NCBI GenBank assembly: GCA_001600415.1
Contig: BCJX01000018.1
Location: 110,864-165,977, forward strand
Direction: 5' to 3'
Length of the DNA stretch: 55,114 bases
Source of the DNA: Pascua guehoae
Lineage: Eukaryota > Basidiomycota > Tremellomycetes > Trichosporonales > Trichosporonaceae
Numbering within the stretch: the first letter of the stretch is position 1; every line of letters begins with the position of its first letter. Both the position numbers and the translations under genes were made by a program. Below are positions 36,283-47,494 of this stretch, one piece after another. Below the pieces are notes generated by a model. That model worked only from the letters and a program-made list of their open reading frames with translations. It was not told the DNA's origin and made no database searches.

Positions 36283-38142
36283 ATGTTTCCGCTCTTCACA
36301 CAGCCCCACGCCGAGAGCACAGTGTACAATGCGTGCGGGTGTGTCCACACTGCACTGCGGCCCAAAGCGACCAACACCAACACGACCTGCACCAGCAAGG
36401 CCAAGGCCAAGGACGAGGTCGAGCAGGCACGCATCCGCCGGCACCGCATGGAGCAGTGCCGCGAGTGGGCGACTGGTGAGTATTTTGTTGTGACGGGCAG
36501 TAGTGGGATCTAGCAATCTAGACAAGTGTTTTGTTTGCCTCGCTTGCATTTCATGCGCCCTTACCCTGGCTGGCGCTGACAACCAGTCGTGGCTACTGCC
36601 GCCCGTGACGCCGAGCAGTTTCGCGAGGAGCCATCTGTCTGGCATCTACCCAGCGGCCGGTCGTGCAGTGAGGGCGGCAAGCATGACCACGCCCGGCGCG
36701 AGGCCGCTACGCGCGGGTTGCGGCTGCACGACCTGACGAGCTTGAATAGCCACTATGGCCGGGGGTCGTCTCCCTCGCATGACGGACACGAGACCGGCTG
36801 CACGCAAAGCCGGGATGATGTCAAAGCCGACATTCACATTGTTGTCAAGAGGGAGCCGTCGCCGCCCCGCTCGACGTATCCACCGACGGCACCTGCCAAG
36901 TGGTACGAGGACGAGGACGCCGACGCGAGGGCGAGCGCTGCGGCGGGTACGACGAGCCGGGCCGCGAGTGCCACGGCGCTGAGCGTCAGCGCCGCGAGTG
37001 CGGGACTGAGGAGTGCAGACACGTCGCCCGCGAGCTCGGCTGCGGCCCTCCCTGCACGTGGCAGCATTGCGCCATTGACCCGGTTGACCGCCCCGTCGGC
37101 ATCATCGGCGTCTACCACGACTGCGCCGCGGCGGGCGTCTGTGCCCGATGTGGCGCTCTGGGGCGGTGCTCCCACTCGCATGACTGCGGCGGCGTCTGGA
37201 GAGACATCGGCGCAGCCTTCCGTGCCAACGTCGGTCTCTGCGCCGTCGTCGCCGTCCCACTCGACGCTGCTCCGCAAACGCCAGCGCGAGTCTCCATCCG
37301 ACCCGGCGCGCACAAAACGACGCGCCTTGTCACCATGCCCTGCGCCTTTGCCGTCGCCCGTGCGCTCACATGCCCGGCCGGAACTTGCCAGCTCTGCAAG
37401 TCGGGGAGAAAGCCGCACGCACGGGCCCCGCAATGTTCATTACCAGGTTGCAGCAGCACCCAGAATCGAGAGCCGCCCAAGGCCAGCAGCACGCACGGGC
37501 GCTGGCCCCACGGCGGTCCCGATGGCCCCCCTCGCGTCACGGTCTATACCCGGCAGCCCAGTCCGGGGAGCTCGGAGCGATAGCGAGCGTGACACGCCTG
37601 CCTGCGACCCAACGGGCTCGCCCCCGACCAGCCGGCCCAGCTCGGCTGGCGCCGCCTCGCCCCCCGCAGTGCACCCCCGCGCCATGGGAGTGTCGCACGT
37701 CTCGCTAGCCTCGGCGATCATGGTTGCGACATCGGCTACACTCGCGCCTCGTGCGCGGTACGGGTGCACACCAGATGTGGGAGGCAGGCCTGGGTCTGCC
37801 AAGCAGTTTGAGCAACTTGCAAAGCAGCGGCTCGCGGCCCTCGCCCATGTACGTGCGCAGCTCGCGACCTCGCCGCCGCCAGAGACGCAGACGCAGACAC
37901 CCGGCTCTGAGCCGCCGCGCTCGCTTCCAACCCCCCACCCCGGGGCACACCGCGACAGGCCAAAGTTTGACACGTACCACGTCGCATTCGAAACCTCGCC
38001 CCCGACGCGGCGCGCGCGGGCCCTCCCTGAGCATGGCGCGGGGCCCACTGCTGGTGCACGGAGCCTGGTCGGCCCCTCTCCGACACCGAGGGCGCCGGCG
38101 TCCCTCGCCCATCTGCTCCATCCCCGCCCGCGCCGGGTTTGA
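36283..38142 (+). CDS. Disordered, probably nuclear protein of unknown function
   Basis: Not recognised. Two exons, 36283-36475 and 36587-38142, join in frame and give 582 residues. Exon 1 holds a cysteine-containing patch (YNACGCVHTALRP) and a basic helix (KAKAKDEVEQARIRRHRMEQ). Exon 2 is mostly Ala/Ser/Pro/Arg low complexity with a candidate nuclear localisation signal (RKRQRESPSDPARTKRR) and a sumoylation-type psi-K-x-E site in VVKREPSPPR. A short helical motif, SAKQFEQLAKQRLAALAHVR, lies near the C-terminus. Third positions are strongly G/C, which supports translation. It could be a transcriptional regulator; that is inference from composition only. Upstream frames at 35.3-36.2 kb could hide another exon, so the start is uncertain. 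Confidence 0.6.
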
Positions 38143-38664
38143 GCCCGCGTCGAGTTGGAGTCTGTGCGGTTTCATGTCGCCATCTGTCCACTGTCCACTG
38201 TCCACACTGTTCGCGTTCGTTGCCGGCCAACTGTCCTCTTTACGCACAGGCCCTCGTGAGCCGACGCGGCTATCCCCTACTCTAGACTGTTTGTGTTTGT
38301 TGTTTGTACGGTATTGTACAAAATGCCATGTCAATTGAGATTTTCTTCTCCACACTTGCCCTGGTTCAACACTCCGCCATCAGTGTCATGCGCTGCTCGA
38401 GATTGCGCCGAGGGGGTTGGGACGATGGAGCTCTGACGTCCTCCGGCCTGTGAAGCACGAATTTCACACAACCACAAATGCCTCAGGTCTGCTCGCCGGA
38501 CACGCCCATCTGCCCGCTGGCCGCTGCACCTGTATTTGCACACAAATGACCTAAACCCCCACTTGGCACTGCACACCAACAGGCGCAACCTTTCGCGCCA
38601 GCCCAGCCCAGGCGGCCCAGTCAGGTCCATCTACACCGCACAGAACCACCTCCAACCTCCCCAG

Positions 38665-38701
<37 letters not shown>

Positions 38702-39046
38702 ACCCCGGCCAGGCCCAAATCGCCCCCGATCGGCCGATCGCGCTCGTGCACCCACGCGCTACGAGTTACGTAACGCCTCCTAATCCCCCGTGTCCCGAAT
38801 CGGGACTTGGATCTGGACGTGTCGTCTGCATGAATGTGTGGTTCCAAAAGTTGGCCGCGAGCGAGCCACGTCCCCTTGCTGTTTCCATCCATCTCCGTCG
38901 TCCACCGTCGTCCACCCTCGCTCATCTCGCTTGCACATCCCGTCGCTCATCCCGTCGCACATCTCGCTCGCACTCGCTCGCACTCGCTCGCACTCGCTCG
39001 CACATCCATCTGTCTACGGCAACCCGGCTCTAGCGACGGTACAGCT
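38143..39046. other. Intergenic with long poly-C tract
   Basis: Upstream region of the potassium channel gene. It includes a 36-bp run of C at 38666-38701 and repeated CACTCGCTCG units at about 38968-39005 just before the start codon. No coding region seen. Confidence 0.6.
38666..38701. repeat. 36-bp homopolymer of C
   Basis: Uninterrupted C run; its length in the assembly should be treated as uncertain. Confidence 0.95.
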
Positions 39047-39429
39047 ATGTCGTACCCGGGCGAAGAGTACGAGCTGTCGAGCGCCTTTGGGCGGGACAAG
39101 GACGCGCGGGACGCGGGCCCGCGGCGGATCAATATCGATACCAGCGTGGGGCCCGGGGCGGGGGCGGGGGCGGGGACGTATCCTCCCGGACTCGGTGCGG
39201 GCTCTGGTGCCGCCGGTGGAGCCGGTGGTGCGGGTGCTGGTGCTGGGTCTGGGTCTGGGTCTGGTACGGGTGCTGGGTCTGGCGCCGGTGCGAGTTCGAC
39301 AGCCCCGCGGCCGTCACTGTCCCACACGCGGTCGCGGTCGCGGACGATTACGCTGCATCCGAACCAGGGCAGTGCGATCTTGTTTGCGGCGCCGCGGCGG
39401 ACGAGTGCGGGGTCGAAGGGTGAGTTTGG

Positions 39430-39464
<35 letters not shown>

Positions 39465-42400
39465 GGGGGGGGGGAGGGACCAGTCTTTGGAGGGGAGTTG
39501 GGGTAGTTGGGGTAGTCGGTGTGCAGGGGGTCGTTGGGAAGGGGGTCGTTGCGGGTAGGGGGTCGTTGCGGAGCTGCAGGGAGGGGGTAGTTGCGGAGTT
39601 GCGGAGTTGGGAGGTAGTTGGGAGGCAGGGAGTAGTTGGAGGGGATTTGGGAGTTGGAACCCATCGGGGGAGAGTTGGGGAGGTGATCGCTACGAGGGCA
39701 AGACGCGTCGTGGTTCTGGACGCGTGGCATATGGAGCCATGTTGCGGGCCATCGGGGGCGTGTGTGTGGTACGGGGCGATTGCGGCGGTGTGGTCTCGAA
39801 TGAGCGCCATGGGTACGACGTGCTGTACCAGAAGAGGAGGACGAGTGAATGAGTGGGACGGCGGGGAAGAGGGGGACCGGAGGGACGAGAAGGCATGGAC
39901 GAGATGACATGGACGAGATGACATGGACGAGAAGGCATGGACGAGAAGACATGGACGAGATGACATGGACGAGAAGACATGGACGAGAGACGAGTGGACG
40001 AGAGGCGAGTGGAGTGGGACGAGCACAACGAGGTGGACTCTTGACCGCAAGACCCACGAGACAAGCAGGCTGGCTAGCACTGTGCACCGCGCACGGCCAG
40101 CACGCCAGCACTAGCAGACCAGCGTTGCTCGGGTCTCCACCTTGCGTCCCCGCCTCGCGTCCCCCACTCTGCCCTTCCTCCTGCCACTGCTGGCGCATGC
40201 TAGCCGTCTACTACCAGCCGGTATTCCTCATCCCCTGGTCTGCCCCGATTCCCAAACACCCCATCCCACCGCTGAACCAAACTCCCCCACCCAACCTAAC
40301 ACCCCAGCCCCAACCTCGCCCGTCACCTACTCGCGCCAGCACTTTCTCGCCGACGACCTCGACACGCTCGCGCCCGAGACGGAAGAGGTGCATGTGCCCG
40401 ATTTCGCGCACATTCTGGGCTTCAACGACGGCGACGACTCGTACGCCGTCGCCGCGTCCATGGGCAGCCGGTGGAAGCGCAAACTGTACCTGCTCATGGA
40501 GGAGCCGGGGAGTGGGCGCGAGGCGTTTTTCGTCCATGTGGTGGTGACGGGGGCAATCTTGTGTAGGTGAGTTGGGATGGGTGTGTGTGGTGTGTGGTGT
40601 GTGTGTCGGTGTGGGTGTGCCGGGGCAGGTGAGGGAAAGGGTGTGGGGCATTGAAAAGAGACCAACGGAGTGGCATTGCGTAGGGGGGCAGTACGGTGGA
40701 GAGGAGTGAGCGAGAGAGATCAAGGAGCTGCAGCGACCAACGCAGAACGCCACGGTCGCTGAGATGTGTATTCGCGAGCGCTGGTGATTGTAGTCGGCTG
40801 GAGGTGGTGTGCGCGAGCCCGGAGCTCGAGCTCGCTCGAGCTCTCAGTTGGCGGTTAGTGACCCACGCCACATTGCAGGCATGAGATGTGTTTACCAGGC
40901 ATGCTTGTGCCCAGAGACAAGTCTGCTTGTGAGGGTGAGCGTCTGTGGAGTTCGAGAGAGGATGCGTACCCTCACTGGCTTGGCCGATTGCGAGCTGCCG
41001 CCTTTGGGGCTTCGGGTTCCGGGTAAGCACGGCCGGGCCCTCTGCGATGCCTACATTGATGACCGGACCGCCAGAATCGCTTTTGATCTGCGCGTAGCTC
41101 CATGTCATGGCTGGCATGAATTTCTGCGTCGATCCTGACGCCTCTATTCTCTCCATGCCTTCTTTCATGCTTGACGCATGACGCACCCATGCCTTCTTCA
41201 TGCTTGACGCGCCCGTTGATCTAGTGTTCGGCCTGCCTTGCTGCTTCATTGCCACTACCCCTCGCGACGACCGCCGCTAACCCCAGCGCCATCCTGACCA
41301 CACTCTCCACGCTGCCCTCATTCCACACGGACCCGGTGTCTGTCAAGATCCAGTTTGGCATGGATACAATGTTTGTGGTCCTGTTTACCGTCGAGTACAT
41401 TGCGCGATCACTGGCGCACTCGGACTCGTGGTCGCAATACTACAACTGGGCGACATCGTTTTTCGCCGTGCTCGACCTGCTCTCGATCCTGCCATACTAC
41501 ATCGAGGTGGCGCGACAAGAGGACACGTCAATCCTGTTCCGCTTTTCGATTCTGCGCACGTTTCGGCTGCTGCGCGTGTTCCGCGCGTTCCGGTACCACA
41601 ACCAGATGCTGCTCACGATCGAGGTCATGTACGTGGCTGTGCGGCGGTCCAAGGACGCGCTCATTGCCATTTCGTACTTTATCGTGCTTGTGCTCGTGCT
41701 CTTTTCGACGCTCATCTACTTTGTCGAGCGCGGGACGTGGGATGCCGCGCTCGGAGCGTTTGTCGACCCCGACGGGGATGTGAGCCTGTTTGACTCGATT
41801 CCGCAGACGGCGTGGTACTCGCTCGTGACGATGAGTACTGCCGGGTACGGCGATGTCGTGCCCAAGACGGCGCTCGGCAAGATTCTCTCGGTCCCATTAC
41901 TGCTGTTTGGTCTGCTGCTCATTGCCCTCCCATCGTTTGTGCTAGGGCGCAACTTTGCCATTGTCCACGACGCGATGATTTCTGCCGCGCACCAGGGGGT
42001 AAGTAGGCCGTGCGCCGTGCGCAAGCACGGTCGCGCGTACAGGCGCGTTCGGAAAGTCGTGAGACTGCCACTGTGAGGCGTGAGGCTCGAGCACGTAGCA
42101 GTCTCACGCGCAGCAGTCTCGCGCGTAGCAGCCTCACGCGTAGCAGTCTCACGCGTAGCAGTCTCACGCGTAGCAGTCTTACGCGTAGCAGTCTCACGCG
42201 TAGCAGTCTACGACTTTCCGGACCCACCTGCACGACAAACCCACGCCCATGGCCCCACTAACAACGCAGCCGTCCACGACACCCGCGCGCCACTCGCTCT
42301 CCGACACGCGCTCCCCGCGCAGGGACAAGGGTGGGCTCACCCCCGTCCCCGAGTCGGCCAGCACCCCGCTCCTCCCAATCTCCAACGGCGGCTCGGGGGC

Positions 42401-42806
42401 CACATCACCCAACCCCCTTGGTGGACGCTCCGCACACCCACCCATGACACCCATGTGGGGCGGCGACCCCGCCGCCGCGAGCTTTGGCGCTTCCGGCATC
42501 GGCACCAACTTTGGCCCCAGCCTCGGGGGCGGCCTCGGCAGCGGCCTCGGCACGCCAGGCGGCCTGCGGCCCCAGACTGCCTCGCAGCGAGATCGCGACC
42601 TGACCAATACAAAACTCGCAAAGAACCAGTACGTCCTCCTCGAGCAGATTGAGGGCCTGCAGCGCACCGTCGAGCGGCAGGGCGAGATGCTCGAGCGGCT
42701 CATGGCGGCGCTGTCGGTCGAGCCCGGCGAGGCGAGGAGGGATAAGGGAAAGGGAAAGGACAGGAGGGATGAGTTTGAGCTGGGGGATATTGGGGATGAG
42801 AGATAG
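39047..42806 (+). CDS. Six-transmembrane voltage-gated potassium channel
   Basis: Kv-type channel subunit, expected in a membrane as a tetramer. Exons: 39047-39419, 40308-40566, 41287-41998, 42270-42806; all join in frame, 626 residues. The N-terminus is a Gly/Ala/Ser-rich region with no T1 domain. S1 spans the exon 2/3 junction (AFFVHVVVTGAILC then SAILTTL). S2 is MFVVLFTVEYIARSL, S3 is FFAVLDLLSILPYYIEVA, and S4 (from about residue 293) is LRTFRLLRVFRAFRYHN with five arginines at every third position. S5 is AISYFIVLVLVLFSTLIYF. The pore loop is TAWYSLVTMSTAGYGDVVP with the filter at 395-400, and S6 is ILSVPLLLFGLLLIALPSF. The usual S6 PVP hinge is absent. The C-terminus has a predicted coiled coil (NQYVLLEQIEGLQRTVERQ). 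Introns 1 and 2 are unusually long (888 and 720 nt) and rich in repeats. Confidence 0.94.
39428..39472. repeat. GT microsatellite followed by a G run
   Basis: (GT)n tract with one interruption, lying just inside intron 1 of the potassium channel gene. Confidence 0.9.
39892..40012. repeat. 15-bp tandem repeat in Kv intron 1
   Basis: About seven units close to GACATGGACGAGATG/GAGAAG repeat head to tail. They read open in several frames but lie within the intron between exons 1 and 2. Confidence 0.85.
42047..42223. repeat. Inverted repeat enclosing an eight-copy tandem array, Kv intron 4
   Basis: Left arm 42047-42068 (contains GGAAAGTCGTGAGACTGC) is complementary to right arm 42203-42223 (contains GCAGTCTACGACTTTCC), with one bulge and one mismatch or G-U pair. 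Between and overlapping them, eight copies of a 15-bp unit (CGTAGCAGTCTCACG) run from 42094 to about 42213. The last unit forms part of the right arm. The whole structure lies in the intron 41999-42269. Confidence 0.88.
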
Positions 42807-43596
42807 CAGCGGGGGTGGGGGGGGGGGGGTGAGAGCAGGCGGGGGGCATAGATCTAGATGCATGGGGTATCTATGCAAGTGGCGGCGACTCGGGCTGCAT
42901 TCGTCGTGGCATAGCGTACAATCTGCATTGGATGGTGGCCGCGCAACTCGACAATGGTCGGGCCGATGGCCCACTGCTGCGTGCTCCGGTTCCCGAGGTC
43001 GCAGCCCGAGATGTCACTGTGTCAGTTTGGTCACGTGGGTGTGCCTGGCCTTGAGATGCAAGTCGGATGCAGAAGCGCCTGGTTTGGTTCATGTTCTGTG
43101 TCCGTCCGCAGCAGGTGCTAGAATCGACAATACTGTCGCGCCAAGCCTACCAAGCTGACCCGTTTATAAATACGATTGCAAGGCCCTGGAAAGAGCTGGG
43201 CTCGCTTGGCTGACTTGTGCGACCTCTATCATAGAGTTTGCGGAGGCAAGAAACAAACGACGAGGTAGGATGTCGTCGCACGCGTGGCACCACATGGGTC
43301 ACCACGAGGTACTACCCCACTCCACTCCACACAACACTACACCGCACCACACCACACCGCACCACACTGCACCACACTCATGCTCAGGCACAGCACTACA
43401 AAGGTATCCACCGAGCGGGACAAACACGACTGACCATGCGGGGCCACCGCACTGATCCCGCGCGCCCTAGACTCCCAGAGGACTGGTCTAGTGGTTCCCA
43501 TGGGTCGTCATCTGACGGACACCAGCGAGGTCGCGATAGACGAGTACGAGTATTAGCTCGTCAACTCGTCAACCGCATCACTCGCCTCGGTGCTCG
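42807..43596. other. Intergenic with CCACA microsatellite
   Basis: Holds a TATAAATA at 43165-43172 and a degenerate ACTACACCGCACCACACC-type repeat at about 43318-43382. An A-box-like TGGTCTAGTGG at 43484-43494 has no B box, so it is not a tRNA. No firm gene. Confidence 0.5.
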
Positions 43597-44175
43597 TTGC
43601 ATGGGCTACTTAAACCCGACACGTGGGGTGACGATCCCCACCGGATCGACATGAGCGCGAGTCTGCCAGATCGCCTTCCCGAGCCCGCGAGCGCGAGGGC
43701 GAGCACGGGCACGAGCACGGGCACGAGCACGAGCACGATCACGAGCACGAGCACGAGCGCAGCCCCAACCCGTGCAGATTCGAGCACAGCCGCAGCCCTT
43801 GCGAGCCCGATCACGAAGACGACCACTCCCATGACCACGACCACGACCACCACGAGCACGTCCCCAACCCCACCCACAGCCCCACCCACAGCCCCACCCG
43901 CCCGCGCGCCCCCACCCGTCCGAGGCCACCACATCGAACTCTACATCCGCACCGGCCCCCCCACCTCCACCCCCACCTCCGACGTGGCCCACCGCGCCGC
44001 CCTCGCCGACACGCTGCGGGCGCAGGGCATCCCCGGCGAGTGTAGCGTGTACACCCTCGAGCTGGGGGTGGTACGCGTGGCGGTCGTGCGCGTCCGGGGG
44101 GCGCTGAGCTGGCGGATGCGCGAGAGTGTGCCCGCCGGGGGGGGAACTGGCGAGGGCGGAGGGGGTGGCGGTTAG
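43597..44175 (+). CDS. Possible small protein, unknown
   Basis: Single open frame of 192 codons; translation might instead begin at the ATG at 43651. The first two thirds is Thr/Ser/Pro/Ala low complexity encoded by GCACGAGCACG-like repeats. The last third looks like a small ordered domain (HHIELYIRTG, AALADTLRAQGIPGECSVYT, GVVRVAVVRVRG) with very high G/C at third positions. No family was recognised. The opposite strand is also open through the repeats, so this is a weak call. Confidence 0.33.
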   Translation: MHGLLKPDTWGDDPHRIDMSASLPDRLPEPASARASTGTSTGTSTSTITSTSTSAAPTRADSSTAAALASPITKTTTPMTTTTTTTSTSPTPPTAPPTAPPARAPPPVRGHHIELYIRTGPPTSTPTSDVAHRAALADTLRAQGIPGECSVYTLELGVVRVAVVRVRGALSWRMRESVPAGGGTGEGGGGGG

Positions 44176-44503
44176 ACTGGGAGGGGGGAGGGGGGGGGGG
44201 GGTGGTTGAGACTGGGAGGACGGGGCAGGGTGGGGGTTGAGACTAGGAGGACGGGAAGTTGAGACTGGGAGGACGGGGAGAGGACGGGGTTGGACTGGGA
44301 GGATGGGGAGGGGTGTGCGGGTGTTGATGTCGGACACGTGACGGGATGCACACCAGGTTGTTCAAAAGCATAGCATGTTGACGAGGGGAGATGCCAGTCC
44401 GATGTTGTATGCCGCGGTGTGCTGGCCGCGGTGCGCTGCCATCGGTATGGGTCAGCGGAGCGTGTAGTGGTGACGGGTCGATACCCGCCCTCCCCCTGGA
44501 CAC

Positions 44504-44548
44504 NNNNNNNNNNNNNNNNNNNNNNNNNNNNNNNNNNNNNNNNNNNNN
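44504..44548. other. Assembly gap (45 N)
   Basis: A run of 45 undetermined bases flanked by CTGGACAC and a C run. Translations across it are meaningless. Confidence 1.
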
Positions 44549-45811
44549 CCCCCCCGGGGAGCGCGGGCACACTCATAACTGGCATCCAGCATCCCCGCTG
44601 CGGGCGAGACAGCAGCAGCTGGCGGTGACTGGTGGCTTGGTGACTTGGTAGCGAGGGTAAGGCGGGGCTGAGCATAAGAGCATAAGAGCACTTTGGACCC
44701 GGCGTACGGAGTCGGTATAGAACAACGGCACCGTGGCCGGCTACTCATGAGAACCGACCTTGTCGAACTGATGATACCGTTCACCAACGATGTTTCGATG
44801 TCAAGGAGGGTGATTGTGGGCTATGACGTCACGTTCACAGCGGGGGATGTCAAAAGATGACGGGACAAGGCAGTGCGAAGTAGCCAACGTCTGCGGCCGG
44901 CAGTGCGAGTGTGCACAGCGTTCGGGCAACAACCTTCTCTACGGGGTCGGTAACGAGCAACGGAACGGGGACGTGGGCAGTCGAGCGAAACCCGCGCCTC
45001 GGCGGTACGCCAGGACGCCACCTCGAAAGAAAAAGTGCCAACACCAGTCTGAGCGTGTCTGCGCCTGGCCCAATCGACAGGTCACAGCAGCCGGTACGTC
45101 TGACACAGCGCGGGTCGACGGAGAAACTCACCGAGTGTCAGGTCGAGTCGGACCCGGAGAAGGCAGGCGACTCGGACTCGGAAAGGGGGTCGTGGGCTGA
45201 GGCAAAGACTTGCCGCCACACCCTCTGGAGACGCGACATGACGACACGACGACGTGACGACACGGCAACACGACGCCTCGACGACGCCGCGACACGACGC
45301 AGCGATGCGACTCGACGCGCCACGACCGTCAGGCATATCAGATAACGGACTACTCGCGGTACCTCGACCCGATGCCAGATGTGTTTGTGCCAAGCGAGGA
45401 CGACGTGAGCTCGCAATTGCCGACCAGGCGCGTCCATTCGGCGGGAGCGGCAATATCTCAAAGGTTGCGCATGAGGGCTCGCATGGGGACAGCCGGCAGT
45501 CGACACCCGACAGAGAGCTGGTGGCTGACAGCCGACAGCCGCCGACACGACAGCCCGCCACTGTTGACTGTTGACTGTGGACATGACGCGACGCGTTTTA
45601 TCTGATAACGCTGGTCTGGGACGAGTCTCACGTGCCCCGTCGCGTCGCCCCTGTGTCAATATAGTTGGACGCGCTATGCGGCGTGATGCGACGCAATGTG
45701 ATGTGATGACGTCGCGCCCCGAGATCGTACGAGTCCGAGTCCGAATCCAAGTCCTGCGCGCCCGACTCGCCAAGGTGTCGTTCGGCCGGCGGCTCGATCG
45801 GTAACCTTGTC

Positions 45812-45838
45812 ATACTCGCCGACCGCATCGGCGAGTAT
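45812..45838. repeat. Perfect 11-bp inverted repeat
   Basis: ATACTCGCCGA (45812-45822) and its exact reverse complement TCGGCGAGTAT (45828-45838) are separated by CCGCA. Confidence 0.9.
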
Positions 45839-47041
45839 CGGACACGATGTTGGAGCGTTGCGCCAAGTACGCTTCGGCCGTGGTGTTTATCAGATAACGC
45901 GTGCGAGCAGGTAGCGGATCGGATCCAAACAAACACTGGTACCAGCCCACCTTGGCACATGCATGTGCATTCGTTCACACCGGCGCCTGTGCTTGGGGTG
46001 ACGAGCTGACTCAACCTCGGCACGGACCGGATGCACGCGTCACCAGCTTGGCCAGCAGGGCCAGATCTGGGGCCGGACCAGGCGTTGGTTGGTGGGATGG
46101 GCATGGTGGGTGGCTGGACGCGACGCGTGACGCCCCTTGTCATGTAGATTGCGGCGCGTCTCGCACCAGCGCATGGTGCTGCGTCATGTTGTTTGGGGTG
46201 CGGTTTTGCTTGTTCGGGGACTGGGCTAGGGGTTGACAATGCGTGTCCTGAATGACTGTGATCCTGCAATGCTGGATTTCCCTGCTGCTGCATGGCTGGC
46301 CTTGGCTGCCTGATCAGATGTGGGTGGAGCTTGCGTTCTGTGCCGCACATGTGACTGCATGTGACCGAGTCCGTTGCATCGCGGCATCGCATCGCATCAC
46401 CCCCGTGGATCCGTGGACGCGCAAGGTTCCGATCACACGCCTGATCAAAATCGTCATGTGCCACACGCAGCCCGCAGGCCGGAAAATCACACGCGCCGAG
46501 CACCGCCGTTAACTTTACGATTGACGACACCTGAAACTAGAGCCATGCTAGAGATCCTTGGCGGCGACGTACGTTGGTGTCGGCCGACAAGACGACGTGG
46601 ACGTGTCGAGCACGCACATTCATTACATTCAGTTGCTCAGATCGCAACATGCAGCGCGGACGCGACTCGACGCGACGCGACCGACATGAACATGAGCGAT
46701 CCGCGCGACGCGATCCGGGCACATTACAGGACGCGTCCAGCCACTCTCATGAACGCTCGGGTCGGCGTGTGCGCGTCTCCTGTTGGACCTCTGCACCAGG
46801 TCGACTGCGTAGCCAAGGCCAGGCTCCAGGCTGGGAACTGGATGTTTCCTGCAGGTGACGAACGAGGCGCTGGTCATGGACCAACGAGGTCACGCGCAGC
46901 ACTTACTACTCGGTGGCTGGCAAAACGCCACCAACGACACCTGTGCCACCTCCCCCACCCCCACCCCGATCCGGACATGCGCCGCGCCCATTGGTCCGCG
47001 GCCGGCCGAAGTGGGTGATACTTGAACTCCACGTCATTTTA

Positions 47042-47269
47042 TACGCGATCCAGTCATCTTGACGCGACTTTCTTTAGTGCCACGACGCGAAAATCACCGC
47101 GAAATGGCCCAAATATCACGTGATGCGTGCTATCCTGGGCGCGGGCGGTACGCGTCGGTGGGTTGTGTATTGTGTTTTAGCCAAACATTGTACCTGCAGG
47201 TACACCTGCGCATTGACCTCTTTGGCGGGTTTTCTTTCCCTGAATCATGTCGACGGGCGGCCGACGCGT
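47042..47269 (+). promoter_or_regulatory. RNR2 promoter with MluI cell-cycle box-like elements
   Basis: Perfect ACGCGT boxes lie at 47150-47155 and 47264-47269, and ACGCGA cores begin near 47043, 47062 and 47085. TTTGGCGGG near 47221 resembles an E2F-type element. Such boxes bind MBF (Mbp1/Swi6) and drive G1/S expression of DNA-synthesis genes in yeasts, which fits the RNR2 gene downstream. A TATA-like TTTATAC lies at about 47039. Binding itself is inferred. Confidence 0.6.
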
Positions 47270-47494
47270 CGTGGCCATGGATGGTTTCTCGCAGCTCTGC
47301 ACCCCCAGCCAGGCGCACTTAAAAGACGTTGTACCGCGACACTCCAAGTCATCTTTGTCCATCTCCTCACCACCACCGCACCACCAACACCAGCCCATCA
47401 CACATTCCCCTCCTCCCATCTCCACCACCCCACACCCCACCCCACCCCCACCCCGCTAGACCTCTGCTCCACCCCCTCCCCGCACTCCACCACA

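Larger units (their letters stand above)
44176..47041. other. Repeat-rich region with assembly gap, upstream of RNR2
   Basis: Contains tandem copies of TTGAGACTGGGAGGACGGGG at about 44204-44310, the N gap, three GATA palindromes, an 11-bp-arm hairpin and many ACGCG motifs. Open frames on both strands are short and lack family resemblance. Confidence 0.5.

Noticed and set aside
38947..40080. 377-codon minus-strand frame
   Set aside because: Antisense to potassium channel exon 1 and its repeat-rich intron; the composition follows the repeats.
43484..43494. TGGTCTAGTGG, resembling a tRNA A box
   Set aside because: No GGTTCGANTCC-type B box follows within tRNA distance and no cloverleaf can be drawn.
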